Positions 46,825 through 56,379 of a stretch of DNA of 64,000 nt are shown here, one piece after another. Both the position numbers and the translations under genes were made by a program. The notes under the pieces were generated by a model. That model worked only from the letters and a program-made list of their open reading frames with translations, ran no database searches and was not told the origin of the DNA. How positions within the stretch are numbered: the stretch's first letter is position 1; each line of letters starts with the position of its first letter. The stretch lies in contig CM057454.1 in assembly GCA_016271365.2 (NCBI GenBank), positions 459,853,501 to 459,917,500 of the forward strand, given 5' to 3'. The stretch is from Neoceratodus forsteri. Taxonomy: Eukaryota; Chordata; Ceratodontiformes; Ceratodontidae.

Positions 46825-47480
46825 CTATGCCCTTGGTTGCTTAGTCAACAATGCTCTGAGAGGCAGACAACAGTCCCCATACTCATTCCTCCTCACAGGC
46901 AGAGTAGCAGCTAGGATCCTCCATGAATCATCCATCCCCCCCAGTAGTTCCATGAATCTCTTCTACCATGGGTAGTAAAGTCTTTTCCGTCTCTACCCCC
47001 TCCCTATGGAACAGACTCCCTACATCTCTCTGCTCTTCCACCTCCCATCTTTCCTTCAAAAACAATTTCAAAGAGTGACTACTGTCTGAAGCCAAATGCC
47101 ACTGCTCTCCTTGGTAATCTTTGGCATCCCCTCCCTCTGCCCCCCACCTATTAGCATTGTCTCATCCTTGATACACTCAACACTACCACTCTGGTCCTCT
47201 TCCCCCAATTTTCAGGGCTTCTGCTGTTGCCTTCCTATTCTAGGTCTCATCACAATTTGCTAAGAGGAAGTGTTGTACTCAGTTTCAGAGTTCCAATCTG
47301 CTCATTGACCTGTGCACTATTATTGTACCTGAATGCATTTTGCACTTTATGTATCAAATCTGAGACTTATGTTTTTTCTCTGTGTTTTGTAACTTATATT
47401 TCAGTCTGTTGCCTGGTCTGTGACTGTATTTTTGACCTGTATGCTGGCCTTCTTTGACACCTTGTATTCTTATGTATTTG
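46825..47480 (+). mobile_element. LINE F, piece 3: C-terminus and 3' UTR
   Basis: The plus-strand reading contains DYALGCLVNNALRGRQQSPY, then after breaks KVFSVSTPSLWNRLPTSLCS. The motif F-S-x-x-x-P-x-x-W-N-x-L-P is the extreme C-terminus of L2-like RT proteins. Its first 36 bp resemble the last 36 bp of piece 2 (GACATATGTATTGGCTTAGC versus GACTATGCCCTTGGTTGCTT), which complicates a simple insertion model. The 3' untranslated part continues to about 47480. Confidence 0.55.
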
Positions 47481-47655
47481 CACTTTATGTAATGACCCCT
47501 TGTTCTGCAATTTCCTGCACCTCATGTTGAGGCCTGTGCTCTGGAGAGGAGGATGAGCAAAAAGCTGCCATCCTGAATGGAGATTGATTCAGTGGGAAGA
47601 ATAAAGGTAAGGCTGGGTGGGAGGTATCAGAAGAGGAGTGCTTTGTTACTGTGTA
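47481..47655. other. Spacer before the inverted-repeat cluster
   Basis: It may still be 3' sequence of LINE F (an AATAAAGGTAAG occurs near 47600). Nothing else is recognised. Confidence 0.3.
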
Positions 47656-47660
47656 TATAG

Positions 47661-47725
<65 letters not shown>

Positions 47726-47734
47726 TATATATAT
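47656..47734. repeat. (TA)n with (CA)n microsatellite
   Basis: A TA run of about 50 bp is followed by CACACACACA and again TA. It borders the left arm of the first inverted-repeat element directly. Confidence 0.9.
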
Positions 47735-49610
47735 ATGGCAAAAACTCTGTTTAATGCATAAGCTAGGGTTGTCCTGAGTAACAAAGTGAGGAAATTTGGT
47801 GTTAGGGTTGAAAACCCTAACTCCGCATTCCCTTCAGCACCACACACACACAGACACACACACACACACACACACACATATATGCAAGTAGGGGGGAGGA
47901 CCAAGGCAACACAACCAATCACAGACAACCAGCAGCAGGTGACAGAAATAAAATACAACTGTCTAAATGTACTACAAGACATCCCCACCCACCTGACTAG
48001 GTACTACATGCTCAGTGGAGATCCACAGCAAAACTAAGGCCATGTACACCAAACATACACATCCCTGATTACAGGTGCACACAACGTACCACACTTATGA
48101 GTTGCATGCCATTACATAGCGCTGCACCATACCCCAACACAACTCATACTACACACTCACTGTACATGAGCAATGCAACTCCCTCATTGCAGCTGTACAG
48201 AGATTAATACACTTAGGAGTAGAGAGAAATAAACTACTACTCTGTGAATGTAGTACAAGACGCATCCATCATCATGATACAAAACTGTTGCAACTGACTA
48301 TGTGATGATTATAGTAGTAGGTTACCTGGTTCTCTACACTTGAGATACACTACCTAATGTGAGCGTTTGGGGAGAGATAGGCTGTACAAGGCTCTACAAC
48401 TCCTAATGGTACTAACAGGTATATAGTTTCAGTGATAGAGGTGTACTGTTGATGTCCATGGATTAGTTTCAGTGTGTTTGCATGCTGAGAATACAATAAC
48501 AGCTCTGTCTGTCAGGGGTTGTTGGATTATCTCTGGATGATGCAACTTCTAAATGTCCTAACATGAGTATAGCAACAACAACAGAGGTATACCACAGCTA
48601 TCCAGAGACTCATTTTTTGGGTTGCTCTCTACTGAGTATGCAGTACCTGGTCAAGACAATGGCATTGACTCTGTGATGCCAAGCAAATCCAAATTGTGAT
48701 AAGTTGAGTATCTTTGCAATCACTGAGGTATACCATGTATCTGCATACTGTCGTTTTTTTGTAGTCGATTGCCACTCAGCATGTACCACGTGTTGTTTGA
48801 GCTTAGCAGACTATTACATGTCTGACAACATACAAGTCATGACTATATTAACTGTACTATGCATCCAATCAGAGACATTTATCATTCATATTTATGACTT
48901 TCTTTTTCTGTGACTTTGCATTCATGATGTAGCAAGTTTTCTAAGAGGAGGAGCATTCTCTCCCTCCATTGTGTAGTCATAAGTGTTAAATCTTTACAAA
49001 GCTGCAATCACAGGGTTACAGTGTTGATGTTAATGGGTTCATTTAACATGTGGTTATCCAGTCAGTATCCACTATCTCATTTCAGTACGCCGGGGGTTGC
49101 CTCATGAAGGGTTTGCAGTCTGTTACAGTACAAAGTTGTGTATACCTCAAATCAAACACACATACCACACATGGCCAAATGCTTTCTTTAGCTGTGTCTC
49201 TACAGTCAACAAACATTGCCAAATGTTGTGGTGGGGTGTGGTGCAGCACTACATAATGGCATGCAGCTCATAAGTGTGGTACGTTGTGTGCACCTGTAAT
49301 CAGGGATGTGTACATTTGGTGTACATGGCCTCAGTTTTGCTGTGGATCTCCACTGAGCATGCAGTACCTAGTCAGATGGGTGGGGATGTCTTGTAGTACA
49401 TTTAGACAGTTGTATTTTATTTCTGTCACCTGCTGCTGGTTGTCTGTGATTGTTTGTGTTGCCTTGGTCCTTCTCCCTACTTGCATGTGTGTGTGTGTGT
49501 GGTGCTGGGGAGGTGAGTGCGGAGTTAGGGTTTTCAACCCTAACACCGAATTTCCTCACTTTTGTCACTGTGGAACAACCTAACTTATGCATTAAATGGA
49601 TTTTTTGCCA

Positions 49611-49611
<1 letters not shown>
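47735..49611. mobile_element. Inverted-repeat element P1, 1.88 kb, arms about 410 bp
   Basis: The left arm (47735-48145) starts TGGCAAAAACTCTGTTTAAT and the right arm (49205-49611) ends ATTAAATGGATTTTTTGCCA. They are inverted copies over about 410 bp, including CCAGCAGCAGGTGACAGAAA versus its complement and a (CA)n/(TG)n tract in mirrored positions. The 1.06 kb loop repeats an arm motif once more (ACTGAGTATGCAGTACCTGG near 48636). (TA)n tracts lie directly outside both ends. The terminal motif, GGCAAAAA then TTTAATGCAT and TAGGGTTG, is shared with P2 and P3 below. No transposase is seen. Confidence 0.75.

Positions 49612-49612
<1 letters not shown>

Positions 49613-49641
<29 letters not shown>
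49613..49641. repeat. (TA)n tract between P1 and P2
   Basis: A pure TA run of about 27 bp separates two elements that share terminal motifs, as if both had used one TA-rich target. Confidence 0.9.
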
Positions 49642-49644
<3 letters not shown>

Positions 49645-49973
49645 GCAAAAACTCCATTAATACGTGGATAGGAATTCCCACAACAACAAAATGAGAAATT
49701 CAATGTTGAGTTGAAAGCCACAACCCCCCATCCACACCTAACCGGATCAGGGTGTGCATTGGGGTTGTCACCTAACTCTCACCCCATCAGATGTGTAAAG
49801 AAGCAGAGGTATCAGGAGAATGGGGTGAGGTTGGACAGACAACCCACATGCACCCTGATGCCAGTTGGGGGTGTGGACAGGGGTCAAAGGGGTTTTCAAC
49901 CTAACACCGAATTTCCTTGCTTTTGTGGCTGTGGAACAACCTAATTAATGCATTAAACAGAGTTTTTTGCCTA
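49642..49973. mobile_element. Palindromic element P2 (outer left end of the giant inverted structure)
   Basis: It starts GAGGCAAAAACTCCATTAAT and ends GCATTAAACAGAGTTTTTTG then CC, and the two halves are approximately inverted. The core has TAACTCTCACCCCATCAGAT and, 60 bp on, AGAATGGGGTGAGGTTGGA, which pair with each other. It is homologous to P3 (55558-55905) in opposite orientation, including CAGATGTGTAAAGAAGCAGA versus CACATGTGTAAAACAGCAGA. About 332 bp. Confidence 0.7.
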
Positions 49974-51660
49974 TAATTTCCCTTATTTTTGGGAATGATA
50001 ATGAGAAATAATGAAGGTAATGCGAAGCAAGGGAGCTGGGGCCCAAATGTCTTGTCATATAGTAACACGGTGCCCGCAAACGCAAATGGTAATGCACACA
50101 TGGTGACACAATGCGAAACAGAAAGATAAACAGTACTGTAGACACAAATGATTAAAATAACACAAGCATAGCGCAAATGAAAATGCAAGGGTAGCAGCAC
50201 ATGGTGCAGTAAGGCGGGAGCAGTAGGAGGTGAAACAGGTGTACGGAACTGCAAAAGCGGAAGTGGTAGGGTAACAGTAATGTAAGCGCACAGGCTGGTT
50301 TCCACAAAATCTGCATAGAAAAACAGTGAGTACAAAGAATGTATGCATAATAATGGGTCTCGGAGCAGAAAATGAGAGTTGGAATACTAAATTGCTTATA
50401 TCTCAGGAACTGTCTGACGTAGAAAAATTTAAAGTCATATGATGTATGACTTTCCTGGCTAGTTTGTACTTAGCTTCTGAGGGGCTAAGTATTTTCCAAA
50501 GAAAAGTCTATATCTCGCACCGTTTCCGAGATACGGGCCCTGAAAGGCGCGGTGAACACCATAATGTTATCCTATGGGGAAAAAAGAGAAGTTCGGAGTG
50601 CGATAACTTTGGCTCCCTGTAATATTTTTTCACCAAACTACTGACTGGCACATCTTTGTAATGTTGGCTTTCTTTCCTCCAAATTTCAGCCCAAAAGACC
50701 AAACTGTCATTTTGTAGCAGGGCGGCAAATGATTCCTATAATGTGGCGGATGCGTAATGTTATCCTATGGAAAAGCATCAACTTTGGAGTGCTGTGACTT
50801 TGCCGCCCTTTAATAATTTTTACCAAAATACTGCAGGTCACATTTGTGTGATGTTGGCTGTGTTCATTCTAAATTTCAGCCCAAAGACCAAACTGTTCTT
50901 TTGCACTAGGGTGGCAAAGAATTACTGTCATTGCCATAGTCCTGGAAAAGTAGTGTCGCACTATGAAAGCTTTCACAAAATTTGAGACACTTTCATGAGT
51001 GCGACACTACTTTGCAAAAGTACTTTTTTTCAGAAACTTTAAAAACATATTTCTAGGGTGTTTAACCTCAAAATAAAGACATGCCTAGCATCCTCAGGGT
51101 CCGACTAGGTAAACACAAAAAGAATTGTGTTGCTAGAGGGTCCCAAATTTAAATGCCAAGCATCTTCTGATCACCAACTGAAAACAAAATGGTGGATTTG
51201 AGAAAGTAAAAGGGCCATTTGTGATAGTAAAAACTGCATTTGCAAAAGTGTTAAACTTTTTGTTAACTTTTCCCATTGACTTATAATGGGAAACTGTTTT
51301 TGAATAACTTTGAACCGTTTAATATTTTTTCACGAAATCTTCAAAAGGCACATCAGGAACCTCAGCTGCACATTCCTGAAGATTTCAGACTGGTCGTGCA
51401 AACCGTGCTACCTGTAGAGATGACCAAAGAATTGCAAAAGCGTAAATGCGCGGTGCAGATCATGCTTAATAACTCCGCAGCTGTATATCCAAACAGCACA
51501 AAACCTGGCAGATCCCAAGATATATGGTTCTTGATCATGTATTCCAAACTTCAGGCAAATCCATTGAGACGGTTTGCAAAGTTATTAAGGTGCAAAATTT
51601 TAGGTTTAACATGTAAGTGGCTCCTCAACCCTAACTATGGTAGCACTACCGTGCTACCAT
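49974..51660. repeat. Left arm of the giant inverted structure
   Basis: It is the inverted counterpart of 53707-55557. Anchors are TTTTTGGGAATGATAATGAG (50000), ATAATGGGTCTCGGAGCAGA (50351), ATTTCAGCCCAAAAGACC (50684), CTTATAATGGGAAACTG (51280) and CAACCCTAACTATGGTAGCA (51627). It contains tandem modules of about 190 bp (50567-50757 and 50758-50945) opening GTTATCCTATGG and including a TTCACCAAA block and CAGCCCAAAGACCAAACTGT. A looser module recurs at 51270-51450. The inner end is a perfect 20+ bp palindrome (ATGGTAGCAC around TACC) next to (TA)n. A 128-codon frame (51276-51662) is described under findings. Confidence 0.75.
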
Positions 51661-51694
51661 AATATATATTTATATATATATATATATATATATA
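51661..51694. repeat. (TA)n at the inner end of the left arm
   Basis: A TA run of about 30 bp separates the left arm from the central insert. It has a mirror-image partner at 53684-53706. Confidence 0.9.
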
Positions 51695-51705
51695 CATGGG
51701 ATATG

Positions 51706-51850
51706 CAATGGGACCACTGGAAATATCACTGATATTTCCACTAGTACAATCTGACCTTATGACCTTACAGTGCGGCGAAGCCATGCGCGAGATCACTAAG
51801 GTCAAACTGCATGAGTGGAAATATCAGCAATATTTCAAGAGGCCCCATTG
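51706..51850. mobile_element. Hairpin mini-element, 145 bp
   Basis: The left arm has CAATGGGACCACTGGAAATA and TCACTGATATTTCCACTAGT; the right arm has GAGTGGAAATATCAGCAATA and ends GAGGCCCCATTG. The centre is AGTGCGGCGAAGCCATGCGC. Arms of about 60 bp pair with a short loop. It is similar in design to the hairpins at 1900, 2400 and 58615 but unrelated in sequence. Confidence 0.65.
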
Positions 51851-52324
51851 CTTATCTCATTTATGTAGTGCCATTTTGTTGTTAGTTTAATATGTTTTTT
51901 AATTTATATTTTAAATCTTTTTCTTCTCTGGCGCTGATGTAGCATGCTGTTGCTAGTATGTAGGGATGGTAGCCTGGCTGGTAGGGTCCCTACATGCTGG
52001 TGTTGTTAACATGTCATTTGATTGGCTGCAGTTCTGTGTCAGCAGGCCGATCAGGTTCTTTCAACATGGGCAGATCTCCCATTTAGCAAGGGAGACAGAT
52101 TGTGGTGTGGCAGTTTCTATTTTTGTTTTACTGGTCCCATTTTACTTTTAAAATGTTTTCTATCTGGTTGATCCTGCATTTGGAGATGGTACAGGCTGCA
52201 GAGGATGTTCTTCCTGGGTATCGATGAACTGTGAGTGAATGGCGGGGTTGGCATTGGGGGGAGGTATCGACTGCCTTGCATTGTTTTTTACTGTTCATAG
52301 TTTTGTTTGCAGTTTGTTTTTTCT

Positions 52325-53020
52325 ATTATTTATTTATTTATTTATTTGCTTTTGATAACCGGGTGAGTGCACTAGGCATAAGAATGCCTATTTTCAGGCA
52401 TGACCCGGGAGAAGACAGTTTGAAAAATACAATTAGCAATACATGTGACGCAGCACATGAGATATGTAACACAGTTGGGAGGGAAATCAACATACCATAA
52501 GCTTAGGGTATAAAGAAAACACTGATTCAATATAACAATCACGACTGTAGAGAAAATTGTTCAGTATAAAGCAGTCAAAATACAGTCTGGTCAAGTAACA
52601 ACAAGAATCAAACAACATACTGAAACAGGCATTCGAGAGAAAGGTATACAGAACAATACAATAAGTGACAAATCTGTGCTTAATGAAAATGGGGGAGAAA
52701 GGGAGAGTGGTAGGAAGCAAGGGAAGAGGGTAAGGGATGAGAGAAGAGACATGTGCAGAGGGTATTAAGAGAGGCGGTGAAGAGTTGTCAGAGAGGTAGA
52801 TTGCCTAGGGAAACAGAGGGCAGGGAGAAAGATGGTCTAAGGTGGATGAAAGCAAGTGCAGGGGATAGCTGTACGCAGATGATCACGGTGAAGTTTCTTA
52901 AAACTAGCATGGGAAGCTGGGAAAAAGTAAAGATAACGAGAGAGAGAGCGAGAGAAAAAAATATCTACCTCTCACTGTGAATGCAGCTTTCAAAGTGAAG
53001 ACATACATAGTTGCAGCCAG
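52325..53020 (-). repeat. (AAAT)n-tailed repeat, copy 4
   Basis: (TTTA)n then TTGATAACCGGGTGAGTGCA, CTAGGCATAAGAATGCC and TATTTTCAGGCATGACCCGG. This is the best-preserved copy of the terminal block. The body to about 53020 is A/G-rich without recognised coding. The right boundary is approximate. Confidence 0.55.
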
Positions 53021-53683
53021 TGTGTGAGTGTAGTAGGGGCGCTTAAGTGCAGTTTGTGCCTCTCTGAGTACTTTTATTTTAGTTTTTTCTTTTCAATTTT
53101 CTTTATCTGGTTGATCCTGCTTTTGTTCCTGGGGCTTCTTTTACACAGCAGAGGTGGTTGTTGTGACGGGTACCACAGTGTGAGAGGTATGGAGCGGATG
53201 TTGGGGTCGGAATGGACGGAGGTATTGAGTGGTTGGTTTCTTTTTTATGTGGCATTTGTTTAAATTTTGTAAGGGAAGTGTAAAGGGGAAAAAACGAATC
53301 TCTCAGTGTGAATACCGGTTTCACACTGAGGAGGTTCTGAGTTAGAGCTGTGTCATGATTGAGTAACATTTGAGGTGTTTAGAGAGGATGACTTGTTTGT
53401 AAGGGCTATATCTGGTGCTGGAGAAAGTGAAAGTGTTCTGTCTGTTGTTAGAGAGAAATAAAACTGTCAGTGGGAGCTGACATGCAATTGAGCAGGTGAA
53501 TCCTGATTGTACTGCTCGTGCTGCCAGCTCCCACCAATCAAAACGTGTGTGAGGTGCTGTGGTGAAGTGCAGATAGTGTCTGGTTAGGACCTACAGTGAG
53601 GATAAATGCATTATTCTCATGTAAGTCTGACCAGACAAAATTACTGCTGTTATTTACCACTTTTTATTCTCACTCCCATTGCA

Positions 53684-53706
53684 TAAATATATATATATAT
53701 ATATAT
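53684..53706. repeat. (TA)n at the inner end of the right arm
   Basis: TA run of about 22 bp, the mirror-image partner of the run at 51661-51694. Confidence 0.9.
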
Positions 53707-55557
53707 TATGGTAGCACGGTAGTGCTACCATAGTTAGGGTTGAGGAGCCATTTCTATGTTAAACCCAAAATTTTGCACCTTAATAACTTTGCAACCGTTT
53801 GACAGATTTGCTTGAAATTTAGAATACACAATCAAGAAACATAGGCCTTGGGATCTGCCAAGTTTTGTACCGGTCGGATACACGGCTGTGGAGTTATTAA
53901 GCATGATCTGCGCGTGCTTTTACGCTTTTTCTGGAATTCTGATGTCGAGCCTACAGGTCGCACGGTTTGCATGACCGGCCCAAAATCTTCAGGGAACATG
54001 CGGTCAGGGTCCCTGATGTGCCTTTCAAAGATTTTGTGAAAAAATATTAAACGGTTCAACAGTCATTCAAAAAACAATTTCCCATTATAAGTCAATAGGA
54101 AAAGTTAACAAAAAGTTTGACAGTGTCGCAAATGCACTTTTTAGTGGTGCAAATGGCCCTGTTAGTGTCACAAATCCACCATTTTGTTTTCAGTTAGTGA
54201 TCAGAAAAATGCTTGGCATTTAAAATTGAGACCCTCTAGCAACCTAATTCTTTTTGTATTCAGCTAGTCGGGCCCTGAGGATGCTAGCCATGTCTTTATT
54301 TTGGGTAAACACCCCAGAAATATGTTTTCAGATTTCTGGAAAAGTAGCACCATAAGTAAGTGTCGCACTCACGAAAGTGTCGCAAATTTTTGTAAGCTTT
54401 ACGTCAAATCACGACACTACTTTGCAACACTATGCCCAAAATAACAGTAATTCTTTGGCACTACACTGCAAAAGAACGGTTTGGAGTTTTGGGCTGAAAT
54501 TTGAGGAACACAGCTGACATCTCACAGATGTGCCTTTCAGTATTTCATTGAAAAATATTACATGGCGGCAAAGTTACAGCAGTCCAAAGTTGATGGTTTT
54601 CCTATAGGATAACATTACAGCGCCGATGCATGACAGGAATCCTTTGGCACCCTGCTGCAAAATAACGGTTTGGTCTTTTGGACTGAAATTTGCAGGGAAC
54701 ACAGCCAACATCTCACAGATGTGCCTTTCAGTGGTTTGGTGAAAAAATATTACAGGTAGGCAAAGTTATGGCACTCTGAACTTCACTTTTTCCCCATAGG
54801 ATAACATTATGGCGTTCGCCGCGCCTTTCAGGGCCAGTATCTCGGAAATGGTGTGAGATACAGACTTTTCGTCAAAAAAGTACTTGGGGCTAAGAACAAA
54901 ACTAGCCAGGAAAGTCATAAATCATATGACTTTTAAATTTTTTTTCTACGTCGTACGGTTCCTGAGATATACGCTATTTAGTATTCCAACTCCTCATTTT
55001 CTGCTCCGAGACCCATTATTATACATACATTCTTTATACTCACTGTCTTTCTCTATGTAGCTTTTGGGGAAAACCAGCCCGTGCACTTACATTACTGTTA
55101 CCGTTGCTCTTTCCGCTTGTGGTTCCGTACCTGTTTCACTTACCGTTCACGTCTACGCCACCATGTGCGTTATCCTTTGCATTTTCATTTCTGCTTGTGT
55201 TTCTGTTATTTTTTGCCATTTCTGTCTACAGTACTGTTTGTCTTTCTGTTTCGCTTTGCGTCACCATGCCCATTGACATTTCCGTTCGCGGGCACCATGT
55301 CACTATGTGACAAGACATCATGTAGCGGACTGTTCCCGTCTACGCCACCGTGTGCGTTACCCCTTTCTGTTCTCATTCGCACTTGCATTACCATGTGTGC
55401 CACTGTTAGCACTTCTGTTTGCGTTGCTGTTCCTGTTACTATGTCACAAGACGTCATATGGCGGAAGTGCGGGGCCCGAAGGGCCGGGCCCGATGCTCCT
55501 GCCGCTGCATTACATTCACTATTTCTCGTTATCATTCCCAAAAAGAAGGGACATTAG
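53707..55557. repeat. Right arm of the giant inverted structure
   Basis: Reverse complement of the left arm, about 165 bp longer. It starts TATGGTAGCACGGTAGTGCT and ends CATTCCCAAAAAGAAGGGAC then ATTAGA. It carries two tandem modules of about 189 bp (from 54459 and 54648, each opening GGCAC then AAAATAACGGTTTGG-like sequence). Near its outer end (55060-55450) is a CpG-rich, T/C-rich stretch with repeated CTACGCCACC and GTGCGTTA(T/C)CC motifs that is less well matched in the left arm. Differences between arms are substitutions and small indels spread evenly, so it is not a recent palindrome. Confidence 0.75.
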
Positions 55558-55905
55558 AGGCAAAAAAATCCATTTAATGCATCAGTTAGGGTTGTTCCAC
55601 AGTGACAAAAAGTGAGGAAATTCGGTGTTAGGGTTGAAAACCCCCCTTGGACCTCCCCAGCCCACTCCCCCAACCGGCATTCAGATGCGCATTGGGGTTG
55701 TCGGTCCTAACTATCACCCCATTCTCCTATACTTCTGCTGTTTTACACATGTGATGGGGTGAGAGTTAGGCCCGATGACCTCAAGGCACACCATGATGCC
55801 TGCTGGTATGTGGAGGATGGAGGGGTTAGGTATGGTGAATTTCCATATTTTTGTTGCTGTAATAGGAACCCTAACTGATGCACTAATGGATTTTGTTTTT
55901 GCAAT
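55558..55905. mobile_element. Palindromic element P3 (outer right end)
   Basis: It starts GGCAAAAAAATCCATTTAAT, then GCATCAGTTAGGGTTGTTCC, and ends CTAACTGATGCACTAATGGA then TTTTGTTTTTGC. The internal halves pair through ATCACCCCATTCTCC and GATGGGGTGAGAGTTAGG. It is the inverted homologue of P2. Immediately outside the right end the sequence leads into the Crypton region. Confidence 0.7.
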
Positions 55906-56379
55906 GAACATATACATTTATACAATAGGGGTGAAGTGAAATCCTATGAAGTAAATGGTGTTATTTTCACAGCCATTGTATAACATGCTGCTGACGTAGA
56001 CATTGTTGTATATGGCTAGAAATAAACCAACAGTGACTACGTCAGCAGGTGAATACAACTAGTAGGTACGTCACTTAACCCCAGTGAGAATTACAGATCA
56101 CGGAACTTTTTTCAATTAAAATCATTCAAAAGTCATTAAATGCACCTCTAAAACAATCCATGAAAATCCCAAAAACCTGTGCTGTAGCCGCTATATGAGA
56201 CACCAATAGCTGCAGACATTGAACATTCATTACTGCACAGATCCTAAAATCAAACAAAAAAGTTAGAATCAGAAATATAAAAACTACTCGATGTGACTAA
56301 AAAATGGAACATACAAGTTACAAATCTGAACAGCCAGAAAATCTATGGATAATCAAAATGACACTAAACTGCAACTAAT
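55906..56379. other. Region upstream of the Crypton frame
   Basis: It contains a spaced inverted repeat, GCTGCTGACGTAG (55989) and CTACGTCAGCAGG (56037), and more widely GGGGTGAAGTGAAATCC at 55928 against CGTCACTTAACCCC at 56070. This 155-bp hairpin-like unit could be another mini-element or a Crypton end. No coding is seen up to about 56380. Confidence 0.45.

Larger units (their letters stand above)
51695..53683. other. Central insert (loop) between the arms
   Basis: Roughly 2 kb that is not mirrored. It begins ATGCAATGGGA and ends TCCCATTGCAT, a short inverted pair. It contains a 145-bp hairpin (51706-51850), an AAAT-tailed repeat (52325-53020) and two direct copies of TATCTGGTTGATCCTGC (52162 and 53105), each followed by a GGAGGTATTGA-like block 100-110 bp later. 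The copies flank the AAAT repeat. No coding is recognised. Confidence 0.45.

Noticed and set aside
47656..47988. Frame rich in alternating Tyr/Ile and Val/Cys
   Set aside because: Translation of (TA)n and (CA)n microsatellites.
52162..53121. CTGGTTGATCCTGC, identical to the start of 18S rRNA, occurring twice
   Set aside because: The match stops after 14 bases; the next positions do not follow 18S rRNA in either copy. The two occurrences are direct copies of a local repeat.
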